Shown here: positions 33,460-44,993 of the stretch, in pieces | Layout of the letters: every line of letters starts with the position of its first letter | Position numbering within the stretch: the stretch's first letter is position 1 | Origin: Scalesia atractyloides | Taxonomy: Eukaryota; Streptophyta; Magnoliopsida; Asterales; Asteraceae | Direction of reading: 5' to 3' | Assembly (NCBI GenBank): GCA_947069175.1 | Contig: CAMTDV010000007.1 | Location: 47,148,181-47,212,180, forward strand | Length of the DNA: 64,000 nt | Position numbers and translations under genes: made by a program | Notes under the pieces: model-generated | The model's database searches: none | What the model was told of the DNA's origin: nothing | The model's input: only the letters and a program-made list of their open reading frames with translations

Positions 33460-34803
33460 ATGTCTTCTAACCTCGCCCGTAGGAAGATGAGAGCAGAAAA
33501 AGCCCGTGAACGCATGGCTACCCAAATCGCTCAGCAAATGGCGACCGTAATACCCAACATCGTAGTTCAAGTTCAACAAGCCCTTACCGCTAATTCCGTT
33601 AACCCAACCCAACAAGAGGATCAAAACACTGTCAACCTTCCAGTCACTAAATGCACCTACAAACATTTCAAATCCTGCGATCCTCCAAAATACGAAGGAA
33701 CTGAAGGTGTCACCGCTCTCCTCCATTGGTTCGAAGAAATGGAGAACACTTTTCTAAATTGCGATTGCCCCGATGATCGCAAAGTGCGTTATGCTACCGG
33801 TCGTTTACTTGGAACAGCACTCACATGGTGGAATACAGAAAAGACCAAACGAGGTGTTGAAGAAACTATGACCTTGACTTGGGAAGAGTTGAAGGGAATC
33901 ATGACAAGACGGTTTTGCCCAAGAAGTGAAATCAAGAAATTGGAGGATGAGTTCCATGCTTTGAAACAAAAGGAAGGCGACCACATCACATACAACAAGA
34001 GATTCCTTGAGCTAAATCAAATGGTTCCCAACTTGTTCACTCCCCTCTACCGTTTGATCGAGCACTACATTCGTGGTCTTCCATCAAAGATTCAAGACCC
34101 TGTAATAAGCACCTCGCCTGCAACTTTGGAAGCAGCAATGGAGCTAGCAACCGCGCTCACCGAGAACCGAATCCGGAACAAAGATTTCAAAGAGGAGAAG
34201 AAGAAGGATAAAGCATCAACGGAAACCTCAAACCCCACCCGAACCGAATCCTCTACACCACCTACATCTAAGAGAAAGCGTGATGGACAAGTCTTCGCCG
34301 TCACCCAACGCAAACAACCAGCTTCACAAGTTGTACCTCCTCAAACTATCCCAAACGCTCAAGTAGCACCCAACTCAACTTACCCAAATAAGAAACCTTA
34401 CATTGGACCTCACCCTCAATGCAACACCTGTTTCTATCACCATCCAACTACTTCACCCTGTCGACTATGTGCGAATTGTGGACGCTACGGTCATTTGAGC
34501 AAAGTTTGCCGCACCGCTCAAAACCAAACCTCAACCCCTACTCAACCCATGACCCAAACATATCAACAACCTCAATACCCCATGAACCCATATGTTCGAG
34601 CTTGTTTCAATTGTGGCGACCCTACCCATTTTAGAAACACGTGTCCTCGTTTGGTTAATATCATAAACGCCCAAGCTCAAGCAAACCCAGTTAACCAAAC
34701 AAACCAAGCAAACCCAGCTCCACCACCAGCAAGAGGAAGAGTTTATAACATCAACGCCAATCCTGTTGAAGATGTTAACGGTCCAAACCAACCACTTAAC
34801 TAG
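33460..34803 (+). CDS. gag: Element B Gag polyprotein (intact, Gypsy-type)
   Basis: This is an uninterrupted 447-residue ORF and the only intact retroelement gene in the window. Residues about 1-65 are a basic, Gln-rich leader (MSSNLARRKMRAEKARERMA). Residues about 66-235 are the retrotransposon gag capsid domain (CDPPKYEGTEGVTALLHWFE, LTWWNTEKTKRG, WEELKGIMTRRFCPRSEIKK, YIRGLPSKIQDPV). A Lys/Thr/Pro-rich linker follows. Two CCHC zinc knuckles (CANCGRYGHLSKVC and CFNCGDPTHFRNTC) are preceded by a CNTCFYHH motif. Gag forms the cytoplasmic virus-like particle and binds RNA. No protease or polymerase follows in any frame, and the stop lies at 34801-34803. Start choice: first ATG of the frame, after CTTGTAG. 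Confidence 0.93.
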   Translation: MSSNLARRKMRAEKARERMATQIAQQMATVIPNIVVQVQQALTANSVNPTQQEDQNTVNLPVTKCTYKHFKSCDPPKYEGTEGVTALLHWFEEMENTFLNCDCPDDRKVRYATGRLLGTALTWWNTEKTKRGVEETMTLTWEELKGIMTRRFCPRSEIKKLEDEFHALKQKEGDHITYNKRFLELNQMVPNLFTPLYRLIEHYIRGLPSKIQDPVISTSPATLEAAMELATALTENRIRNKDFKEEKKKDKASTETSNPTRTESSTPPTSKRKRDGQVFAVTQRKQPASQVVPPQTIPNAQVAPNSTYPNKKPYIGPHPQCNTCFYHHPTTSPCRLCANCGRYGHLSKVCRTAQNQTSTPTQPMTQTYQQPQYPMNPYVRACFNCGDPTHFRNTCPRLVNIINAQAQANPVNQTNQANPAPPPARGRVYNINANPVEDVNGPNQPLN

Positions 34804-35039
34804 CCTTCTCTCACCAAGAATCAAGATTCAACTCTAATCACTTAGTTTTTATGTTTTTCTTTAGGTTATCTCAATTTTCACGTATCTCAATTGGAATTTT
34901 ATCCAAGAATTTTAATGCAAATTACTAGTTCAGTTGGTTTTATACTCATTGATTTAATATTCATATCATCATACTTCATGACATATCTCAGTCTTATCAT
35001 TTAAAGAAGTTGAGTGTGTCTCACATGCAATACATTTCA

Positions 35040-35640
35040 TTTCATTTTACATTTCAATACATGCAATACGCTCGGCTCCGTTGATTGAGCCTTGAGCACA
35101 CAGTTCAATTTACATTTCAATACATGCAATACGCTCGGCTCCGTTTGATTGAGCCTTGAGCACACAGATCAATTTACATTTCCAGTTCATGCAATACGTT
35201 CGGCTCCGTTTGATTGAGCCTTGAACGCACATACATTTTCATTATCAGTATCTTGTGGTTGTGGTGTTTGTTGTAGAGTCGCATAGAACTAATCATAACT
35301 GGCGGATGAAGTCAATGAGAATTTGACAAGAATACGGTGGATACGCCGCTGGTACTTCCTATATATAAGTATTTTTGTCAAATGATCGGAGGCATTATCA
35401 GGCGGTTATGAGAGGTTCCATGCATAGGCTGTTTGTGTGGTTAAGTTATTCATATTCAGTACATGCAATACGCTCGGCTCCGTTTGATTGAGCCTTGAGC
35501 ACACAATTTCAATTTCAGTACATTCAATACGTTCGGCTCCGTTTGATTGAGCCTTGAGCACACAATTTCAATTTCAGTACATACAATACGATCGGCTCCG
35601 TTTGATTGAGCCTTGATCGCCCAGATATATTTCATTTCAG
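35040..35640 (+). repeat. GGCTC...GAGCC hairpin repeats in B 3' region
   Basis: Six copies of a unit near 60 bases containing CTCGGCTCCGTTTGATTGAG are found, three at about 35065-35225 and three at about 35465-35625. Within each, GCTCGGCTC can pair with GAGCCTTGAGC (two-base bulge). One copy of the larger hairpin repeat lies between the clusters. Confidence 0.8.
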
Positions 35641-35812
35641 TAATTTATGTTTGTTGTATTGATTGTAGAATTATAGGACTAATCATAATTCACTGATAAA
35701 ACCAATGAAAATTTGACAAGAATATGGTGGATACGCCGCTGGTACTTCCTATATATAAGTATTCTTGTCAAAGGATCAGAGGCGTTATCAGGCGGTTATG
35801 AGATGTTCCATG
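35309..35812 (+). repeat. Two copies of the TTTGACAAGAATA hairpin repeat in B
   Basis: At 35322-35382 TTTGACAAGAATAC pairs with GTATTTTTGTCAAA (one mismatch). At 35712-35772 TTTGACAAGAATA pairs perfectly with TATTCTTGTCAAA. The loop of about 34 bases, with CGCCGCTGGTACTTCC, is nearly unchanged. Element A has four copies at 8933-10053. Confidence 0.85.
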
Positions 35813-36260
35813 TAGGATTTAGTATTGCCTTGGTTGAAATTGTGTTACATTTATATCATCTCACTATTTAAAGAAATTGGATTGTGATCCATTTCTATAT
35901 AGACTAACCTCTCCATCATAACAAACGAGAGAGGAACCATCACCATTCAAACATATATGCTATCGGAATGTGGATACAATTGTTAGTTGTTGTGTTTATT
36001 TGTGTAGATTGTAGAAATTCTGCCTTAGGATATAACCCCAAGCATATTCAAACTTTTATGTGTGATATCATTTTAGCGAATCATTCCTGCTTAACAATAC
36101 TTATACAGTAGGCAACAAAAAGCGATTCCTGTATTAGGATACTTAACCTTTACAAGGAACGTTACCGCCTCAAGCAAAAACTTAAACCCTTATTTCTTCT
36201 AAGTATGTAACTGTCAAAACTAAACACCATCATTCTTTTAGTCAATTATATCCCTGTTTA

Positions 36261-36295
36261 AATTTCGGGACGAAATTTCTAAAAGCAGGGGATAC
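36261..36295 (+). other. Short perfect palindrome and polypurine tract of B
   Basis: AAATTTCG-GGA-CGAAATTT is an 8-bp stem with a 3-base loop, followed by AAAAGCAGGGGATAC up to the 3' LTR. The pair is conserved in A (8634-8652 on the other strand). Confidence 0.8.
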
Positions 36296-38812
36296 TGTAA
36301 CATCCGTCAAAAAAAACGGATTTACCAAACCCGCTCCGTTTATCAACCGAACAGTCAGTTAAAATTTTAGTTGCGAATTAAATGCCCAAAATAATTTTAA
36401 ACGATCCGTAATCAAATATTATACGGGGATATGTATTTAGTTTTTGAAAATCTGTCAAAAATATCAAAATAAAAATGGTTTACTTTTGCCGGGTTTCGAA
36501 CTCGGGTCTGTACCGGGTAAACCAAAGACTTAACTCTCAGCCGACAAACCACTCCGCCATCTTGATTTTCTGGTAATAACAGAAAACAATTAATTCAAAT
36601 AATCAATTTCAGAAGTTAAATTATTGCGCCCAAAATAACAGTCGTCGGAAATCCCGACGACTTCGCCGTTTAATTACGTTATTACTCAAAGTAACCGAAA
36701 ACTTAACTATTACGACGGTTATAACCGACGTCTGAACCGCGACATCAGCCATAACCGCCGGAGTACGGTTGACTTCGAATTAAGACCGAATTCAGACCCC
36801 ATTCAATCCCAATACTACCCTATAAATACACCCTCAACTCGCCAGAAGTCTTTCACACTCAAATCGCACTCTTTCTCAGCGAAAAATCACCTGCCGGAAA
36901 TTCTTGATACTTCGCCGGAAAACCGTATCAGTAATCTTTGAGTTTACTGAACCCCCTAAATCTTCAACGAAGTCACCACAAACCTTTGCAAGCCTTCGGA
37001 AGACTTTCTGCTGCAAAATACTTGTCGCCGGAAAAAAGAGTTCTGTCGCCGGAGTTTTGCCGGAAAACAGAGTAAAACCAGTCGGTACATCTCACGCCTA
37101 TTTTCCTTCCCTTTTTACTTTTATATCATTTGTAATTGATCATTAAACGCTAAATAAACTTGAATCAACATTCGAATCCAGTCCGTCGTCACTTCCGGTT
37201 AAAACCGGTGAAGAAGACGAAGTTCAGTAATGGTTAAGTATAATTAAAATCAAGATAATTACCGGGTTAGACACACAGTCCAGCGGTGGACTGTGTGCAC
37301 TTTTAACGCTAAGGTCACGAGTTCGATTCCGGTTTCACACACGCCGCCTTGATAAAAATCCCTTTTTCCGCAAACTGAACCGGATCGTTTTAAGTATATG
37401 TTAAGTATATTGATAACCGAGTTTATAACCAAGTGTGACACACGGTCCAGCGGTGGAGTGTGTGTCCGCTAACCCACAGGTCCCGGGTTCGAGACCTGTG
37501 GAGCACACCGGTTCTGAGATTTATTTCGTTTTTAATAATAAAGGATTTCTGTTAATTCTAATTAATATATATATGTAATTAAAATCGGATATATAACGGG
37601 TTAGACACGTAGCTCAGTTGGTAGAGCTGCGTGCACGCGTACGGGAGGTCTCGGGTTCGAGCCTCACCGAGCGCACAACAATATGCCTATAAACCGGTCA
37701 ATCATAGTCAAAGTCAACGGTCAATTGTGTACTGTAGCAAAAATAAAAATATTTTTTTATTATTTTTATTTAATTATTTTAATTAAAAATCAATTATAAA
37801 TACTTAAAAATAACATTTTTAAGGTTAGAAAATAGCCTCAAACTCACAAAAATACACCCAACAATCCTACTAAAATAGATTAATAAAACCCGTTTACTTA
37901 CCGAACCATTATGCGATTTATCTAGGATTAATTTCACTCGTGGTTAACACCATTTCGCGTGCATTCAACCTCATCAACCGAACGCACCCAATGTGAGTGG
38001 ATTCTTACAAACTCCCCTTTTTATTCATGTTTTGGGGTGTATCATGTGTCGCTTAAACTAATTTTCTTATGCAAATTCGTGCTATACCATTATATGAACT
38101 AAACTAGAATGTAACTATTGTTTGGTTGTGATGTATTACATATTGTCAATGTTGTATGCAAATTATTTAGGCCCATCAGTTCCTCGTGGGAGACGAGAAC
38201 ATCGCGTGCCTCAAAACTCATTCATTAAGGCCCATCAGTTCGTAAGAACAACGCGTGCCTCAAAACTCATTCATTAAGGCCCATCAGTTCGTAAGAACAA
38301 CGCGTGCCTCAAAACTCATTTATTAGGCCCATCAGTTCGTGGAACAACGCGTGCCTCAAAACTCATTCATTAGGCCCATCAGTTCCTCGTGGGAGACGAG
38401 TCGAACATCGCGTGCCTCAAAACAATCATTTGGTGTATGTGAGTTTAATATTCAATATTATGTGTTGTGTGAATAAATTTACATCTACATTTACTCATAT
38501 GTGGTATGCACATTATTTATAATCAATTGGTTAAACTTGTTCAAATGTTTTTCCATAGGATTCACTCGCCAACTTTATGTTGATCCAAAACCTTTTTACA
38601 CATGATACAGGTGAACAGGTTGAAGCAAGGAAAACATAGGATATGCCTTAGAAGAGAACCAAGAAGCTTAGACAGATAGTTAGATTATGGTGTATCATTT
38701 ATTTCCATTAAATTGTATTAATGAATATGAAACATATAATAAATGTCATGAGCTTTGATGATAACCCAATTATGCCCCGATCACCTTTTCCGCTGCGGGT
38801 CGGGGTGTGACA
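36296..38812 (+). repeat. Element B 3' LTR
   Basis: Near-identical to 30144-32659. By eye I find one substitution (ATACC versus ATGCC, near 37685) and three single-base indels. The tRNA-like modules recur: antisense at about 36488-36566, S1 about 37262-37345, S2 about 37432-37511, S3 about 37597-37676. Confidence 0.95.
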
Positions 38813-40017
38813 TTTTTGCTCTGTTTCTTACTATGAACCACAAGTTTCTTTTTGCGAGCTCGTTCAGTATCAGCATCGGATGGAACATAGTCAACATCTA
38901 GATCTGTTGGAATCTTTCTAATCTGCCTAAGCCCACACTCATCAACATAGCGTTCTTACCCAGGTTCAAGCGGAATGTCATCAAAATCAAATTCTTAATC
39001 TGATTGTTTACCCTTATTACTACCTGTAGTACCTACACCACTTGCACCACCATCACCACTAATTATCATCACCTTTTCCCTTTTGACGACCAAACATATC
39101 TTTGATCATATTTTTCGAAGTTGGTTCTTCATTATCTGACTGACTATCATCATGGCGCCAATTATCGTTTTCTGGTGCAACATATTCATCATTTGCTAGA
39201 AAACCGAACAACTTACGAGGAGATATGCTTTCCCTGTAATGTTTTGCTGCAACTCCTCTAGATATCTTCAATGAATGTTCCATCATAACCTCAACTTTTA
39301 GAACATCGTTTTCGTTCTTCGGAAGATTCGGATGTTGTATTCTCAAGATCATTTGGAGAAAACGAGGATACATCCAATACTTGTTTCCACCATATCCGGT
39401 TCTTCTCAGGTTTTCCTTCATGTTTGCAAAAATATACTTTGATACACTAAATGGTTTGTTCAATGTCAAATCTATCATCATTCCAACTAAGTCGTTATTA
39501 GCCATGTCATAACCACTTCGTCTATCGCTTAAACACTGAATTAATACATATAGAAAGAACTTGTATCGGAGTGGCAGCCATGCTTTGTTTAGTTGTCCTA
39601 CGAGAAAATCTCCAACACATTTCATTCGAAGCAAACATCCACGTTGACACTTCAATGGAACTGAGTATGGAGCTTTAGGATCATCGCCAAGCTGTACTGC
39701 TGAGTTAATTACTTCAACGGAAACATCTACATCTAAGTCATTCATTTTCCATGGATAAATTCCTGTTCATTCACTTCAACAACTTTAGCTGAATCCCAAA
39801 ATTCCTTGATCAATGTCTTGTATACTATAGTTTTATGCGTGATGGCATAGTGTATCCTTGAGTCGCGCAAAAACTTCATTATACAGTTGTACTTAGTAAA
39901 TTTATCTTCTGGATCTAAGTAGGCAACCATGTTGTGTCTTGGCTCTGAAATAATTTCCACTTCTGACTTGTCAGTTCTCTTCGTTGCGGGCTTTCTTTTA
40001 TGTTCTTTTTGTGCCAT
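38813..40017 (-). pseudogene. Element E extra 3' ORF, N-terminal domain
   Basis: An ATG at 40017 opens MAQKEHKRKPATKRTDK, with IMKFLRDSRIHYAITHKTI and LIKEFWDSAKVVEV. A frame change near 39745 leads to LKCQRGCLLRMKCVGDFLVG, KFFLYVLIQCLSDRRSGYD, SVSKYIFANMKENL and YPRFLQMILRIQHPNLP, then an acidic tail. The protein is homologous to the F 3' ORF and, from memory, to a repeat-encoded family common in Asteraceae. No enzyme motif is seen. The coding text is interrupted by B at 38813, and the C-terminal part is at 29198-30143. Confidence 0.78.
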
Positions 40018-42116
40018 CCTTTACACCAAAGATAACTAGAATAAGAAGAACATAAATACATTAGGGAACATACACAAAAAGTTTCTATTGTGAACTTTAT
40101 GTATGTATGTATTCCCTAGACGAAGAACTACCGACTCATACGAATATCAATTTATTTGTACGAAGAACAACTGGCATGTACAAACAACAACTGACTCGAT
40201 CAAACAAATAACTTACTCGTACGAGTAACTAGTTCGTACGAGCGACAGGTGAAGATTATGCATAAAGAACTCGTTTTTCGTCAACAGGTTCTTCGCTTAA
40301 AGTTTGATGTTCATGTCGGACAATGTCATTCAGTCAGGTAATGTTCAAACTGTTCATCTTCAAGGTATACCAACATTGTCAAACATACCTTAAAGATATC
40401 AGAAACAAATTAAAAACGGTGAAAAGATGAAGTAAGAAAGGTGAAAGTAAAGTTGTACTGAAGAACTTCATCACTCTTTATACCACATTTTTATAATCGC
40501 ACAAAAAACACTTAGTTCGCACGAAGAATCCTAGTTCGTACGAAGGACTATCTTGAACAAGTGAAGGGCTCATTCGTACGTAGCAAACACATTCGTACGA
40601 GTGATCTTGATTCATTCATACGAAGAGCTGTCATTCGCACGAGGAACCTCTTACAAGTCCAGGTTCTTCCAAACTGGAACATCAGTTCTTCGTGGACCTT
40701 AGGTTTCTCGTTGACCTGTTTAGATCTTTGCACATATCCACACAAATCACAAGTTAGAAAATGTGCACATTAAACTGATTTTGTTTTTTGTAATGAGTTA
40801 CACGGCGGTAAGAAAATACTTTATGAAGTTATGATATCAAAGCAAATGGTTTTTATGGCGTATCTTGGTGGAAAACATTTGAGCTTCAACTTTGGCTAAA
40901 ACAAAGATAATTTAATTTAAAATAGAGTAAACTAAAATAACTACTACTAGGTAAGAAAAAACTGTACAAGAACTAGCAATCTTTTTCTGAGTTTCAAGGT
41001 AAGAGAATCGTACCAGCTTTTTAATCTTGCCAAAAACGAGTATTTTTTAAAACATTTAATTAAATAAATAAGTATTCTACTATGATTATCAGTACTGTTC
41101 TCCACATAAGCTCAGCTTATCAGATGTAGTCATGATTAGAAGATATGATTAATATATGAATTATACTTACTAGCCGGTGTTCAACCACTTCACGACACAT
41201 TCCCGTATCAAGACATGCACGAGAGAAAATCTTACCGGTGAGTATATTGCTTATCATCTGTTTTGACGTATATGATGTGAGATACTCACTTATTTGATTG
41301 AAAACAAGCCCTATGTGATTTAATCGCTTATTGATGAGGAACTTGATTTTCAGATACATGCAGGACACATGAGTCAGTCTGTGAACAGGTTAGTACTATC
41401 GTACCGACAAAGAGACGAACTTAGCTCCCGCATAAAGCTATGATATATTATCACTTATTGTTGGGTGAATGTGATATTTTTATCACTTATTGATGGTCGT
41501 CTGCAGTATTTACACGTATGTATGGTATCATGGAAGTTCTAGACTTGCGTCACCGTTATTCTTCGGAAAAAGAGTCAACCATGATACCCAGATGATAAGC
41601 AAGCATAAAGACCGCATATCTCAGAACCTCGGCATACTATCAAACGAAATTTTGGTACCATGACCATATGCCAATGAATGGTTCCCACCTGGCTTTCAGT
41701 CAATTATGTTTATATCAACCTGCACATTTTAATCTGATTGTGAGCCTATCGATACATCATTAGTAAAGCTAATTATCAAATTTTCTTTTATGTTTTTGAC
41801 CGTTTTTGACAGATCACCTGTGTATCATCATCTTCTCTTATCTTTCCAAGAAACTCATTTTTGATTTTTGGGTTTTCTATTGTTTTTGTATTTTTCTAAA
41901 ATTTTCTCCCCCTTAAATGCAAAAGTAAATAAATAAAGACATAACTAAATAAAAGACATATTTTTGTATTTTTGCATTTACTTATGTTTTTGTATTTTCT
42001 TGAAATTTTCTCCCCCTAAATATAAAAAGAAAAAAAAAATGAAAAATCTTTTTGTATTTTTAGTTTTGAAGAAAATATTTACAAAAAAGATTAGCCAAAG
42101 ATGATTTACTCGGGTT
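40018..42116 (-). other. Element E spacer after RNase H: palindrome cluster and PPT-like tracts
   Basis: There is no coding homology in 2.1 kb. From 40120 to 40650 there are many TCGTACGA or TTCGTACGAA-related palindromes (for example 40215-40240, 40535-40545, 40574-40600). Two polypurine tracts on the minus strand, AGGGGGAGAAAA at 42006-42017 and AAGGGGGAGAAAA near 41902-41914, lie just after RNase H, as in F and as known for Sireviruses. Confidence 0.7.
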
Positions 42117-42629
42117 TCACCTTGATGCCATTGACCAAAAAAAGATAATCGAAACGTGATTTATCAAAAGCTTTTGTAAACAGGTCGATACGTTGGTGAT
42201 CGGTGTGGATTTTAACAACATTGATAAGTTTCTTTCATAACAATCTCGTATGAAATGATATTTAATTTCAATGTATTTGGTTTTTGAGTGCTGTACAAGA
42301 TTACGAGTGATCTGTAAAGCAGCTTCGTTATCAACATAAATAGTTGTAGTTAGAAATTCAAAACTGTAGTTGCACATTTGCTGTTGGATCCACAAAACCT
42401 GAGAGCAGCAACTAGAAGCCGAAATATACTCAGCCTCACAAGTTGAAGTAGCTACACAAGTCTGCTTTTTGCACTGCCACGTGACTAGGCGATTTCCCAA
42501 GAACTGACATCCTGCTGATGTTGACTTTGCATCGATCTTGCAGCCGCCATGACTAGAATCACTGAATGCTGTCAAATCAAACTTCTCATCCTTAGGGTAC
42601 CATAGACCCGTGTCCGGGCGACCCTTCAA
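42117..42629 (-). pseudogene. Element E Copia RNase H
   Basis: The minus-strand text has GLWYPKDEKFDLTAFSDSSH, STSAGCQFLGNRLVTWQCKK, STCEAEYISASSCCSQVLW, TTIYVDNEAALQITRN and YIEIKYHFIRDCYER. These are the D, E, D positions and C-terminal motif of Copia RNase H. A frame change precedes it at 42629 and the end is shifted, so the copy is inactive. Confidence 0.88.
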
Positions 42630-43329
42630 TTAAAGAAAGATTCTTTTCACAGCCATCAAATGAGAAACTTTTGGACTTGACTGGTAGCAAGCTAGAAGAC
42701 ATGTTGGGTACATTAGTCTTGTAGTAGTAAGATACATAAGATATCCGATCATAGCACGATAAAGAGACGGTTCCACATGTTCACCCATTCCATCCGGAGT
42801 AATCCCATGATTTTGAGCTAATGGAGTTCCCAAAGGCTTCGAGTCTTCCATTTGAAATCATTTGAGAATATCTCCAACATACTTGGTTTAATGAATGAAG
42901 ATCTCTTCCTTGGATTGATGAACCTGCAAACCTAAAAAGAAAGTCATTTCTCCCATGGCACTCATCTCGAACTTCTCTTGCATCACCTACTCAAATTCTT
43001 TGCACATTTTCTCGTTTGTAGACCCAAAAATAATATCATCAACACATACTTGTACCAACAATAAATCCTCATTCTTTTCTTTGACGAAGAGAGTATAGTC
43101 GATCAATCCACATTGAAAACCATTCTTGAGAAGATAGGAAGACAACATTTCATACCAAGCCCGTGGAGCTTGACGAAGACCATATAATGCCTTGTTGAGA
43201 AGCCAAACCTTGTCAGGATGGATTGGATCTTCAAAACTAGGTGGTTGCTCAACATATACTTCTTCTTCAACCACACCATGAAGAAATGCACTATTCACAT
43301 CCATTTGATAAACTGTAAACTTCTTGTTT
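42630..43329 (-). pseudogene. Element E reverse transcriptase, C-terminal part
   Basis: After the solo LTR C insertion the RT continues: KKFTVYQMDVNSAFLHG, LYGLRQAPRAWYEML and the catalytic box VQVCVDDIIFGSTNE (Cys in place of the usual Tyr), then SKPLGTPLAQNHG and YRAMIGYLMYLTTTR. There are frame changes near 43000 and 42850. Confidence 0.9.
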
Positions 43330-44405
43330 GTCACACCCCGACCGCAGCGGAAAAGGTGATCGGGGCATGATTGGGTTATCATCAAAGCTCATGACATTTA
43401 TTAAGCGTTTCATATTCATTAATACAAATTAAATGGAAATTTACAATGATTGCTACAACATGATCTAACTAACAATCTAAACTTCTTTGTTCTCTTCTAA
43501 GGCATATCCTATGTTTTCCTTGCTTCAACCTGTTCACCTGTATCATGTGTAAAAAGGTTTTTGGATCAACATAATGTTGGCGAGTGAATCCTATGGAAAA
43601 CATTTGAACAAATTTATTTAAATTGATTATGAAATATGTGCACAACCAAACATGAGTAAAAATAGATGTAACTTAATCGACAATCATAAGATGTTAAATG
43701 AAACACTCATGAATAATAATGGAACAATTAAAGGCACACGATGCTCAACTCGTCTCTCACGAGGAACTGAGGGGCCTGATGAATGAATTGCATAAACATG
43801 ATAATATGAATGACACAACTACAAACAATATAAACTCAATGATACACACATGAACAATAATGAATTTGAATTGAAGCACGCGATGTTCTACTCGTCTCCC
43901 ACGAGGAACTGATGGGCTTAATGTATGAGTTTCATATAATTTGACAAAAGGAATATAAGTAAATCACAACAATAAAAACAATCTAAGTTTAAGTCATGAT
44001 GTGGTACGGCACAAGTTTAAATAAATAAATTAATTATTTTCATAACACATGACACACCCCAAAACGTGTAATTTAAAAGGGGGAATTGTAAGATTCACTC
44101 ACAGTGGGTGCGTTCGGTTGATGACGTTGAATGCACGCGAAGTGGTTTTAACCACGAGTGAGATTTAACCTAGATAAATCGCATTATGGTTTGGTAAGTA
44201 AACGGATTTTATTAAACTATTTTAGTAGGATTTTTGGGTGTATTTTTGTGAGTTTGAGGCTATTTTCTAACCTTAAAAATGTTATTTTTAAGTATTTATA
44301 ATTGATTTTTAATTAAAATAATTAAATAAAAAATAATAAAAAAATTGATTTTTTTCTGACCGTTGACCGTTTGACTGACCGTTGACCGGTTCAATTCGGA
44401 ATACA

Positions 44406-44993
44406 AGTGCGCTGAGTGAGGCTCGAACCCGAGACCTCCCGTACGCGTGCACGCAGCTCTACCAACTGAGCTACGTGTCTAACCCGTTATATATCTGATT
44501 TTAATTATATATATATATTAATTAGATTAAACCGAAATTCATTTTATTTTAAAAACATTTTAAATCAATTCGGCGGTGCGCTCCACAGGTCTCGAACCCG
44601 GGACCTGTGGTTTAATCTAACACACAGTCCACCGCTGGACTGTGTGTTCAACATGTTATATAATTCGATTTTTATTATACTTAAATACTAATTAGTTATT
44701 TCCTTTTCTGCCTTATTTAAAAAGAAGAGATAATTGTCCGAGTCGGTGCTGAAGACCGGACTCGAACTCGTGACCTGTGATATAAACAAACACACAGTCC
44801 ACCGCTGGACTGTGTGTCTAACTTGGTTATTATTCGGTTATTAATATACTTAACATATAACTGTGGCGACTCCGGTTCAGTTTAACAAAAAATGATTTTT
44901 ATTAAGGCAGCGTGTGTGGGACGGGAATCGAACTCGAGACCTTTGCATGTTTAACGTGCACACAGTCCACCGCTGGATTGTGTGTCTAACCGG
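44406..44993 (-). other. Array of four tRNA-like modules, solo LTR C
   Basis: On the minus strand the modules are at 44993-44908, 44825-44740, 44652-44573 and 44486-44406. The 11-bp hairpin CACACAGTCCA / TGGACTGTGTG is perfect at 44791-44816 and 44621-44646 and has one mismatch at 44959-44984. The T-arm hairpin CCACAGGTC / GACCTGTGG is perfect at 44583-44610. The last module is the tRNA-Lys-like one, with TAGCTCAGTTGG. Confidence 0.78.

Larger units (their letters stand above)
30144..38812 (+). mobile_element. Element B: complete gag-only LTR retroelement, recent insertion
   Basis: LTRs of 2516 bases (30144-32659) and 2517 bases (36296-38812) are identical apart from about four small differences seen by eye. 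They are flanked by a TTTTT TSD at 30139-30143 and 38813-38817. The 3.6-kb interior has an iMet PBS, one intact gag ORF (447 residues), repeat-rich 3' noncoding DNA and a PPT, but no protease, RT or integrase. It therefore must borrow a polymerase, like other large non-autonomous derivatives (LARD-type). The gag has the Gypsy-type capsid domain. It sits in the extra 3' ORF of element E. Confidence 0.95.

Noticed and set aside
30144..38812. Treating the four or five GGCCCATCAGTTC units as a CRISPR-like array
   Set aside because: The units are contiguous minisatellite repeats in an LTR of a plant retroelement, with no unique spacers.
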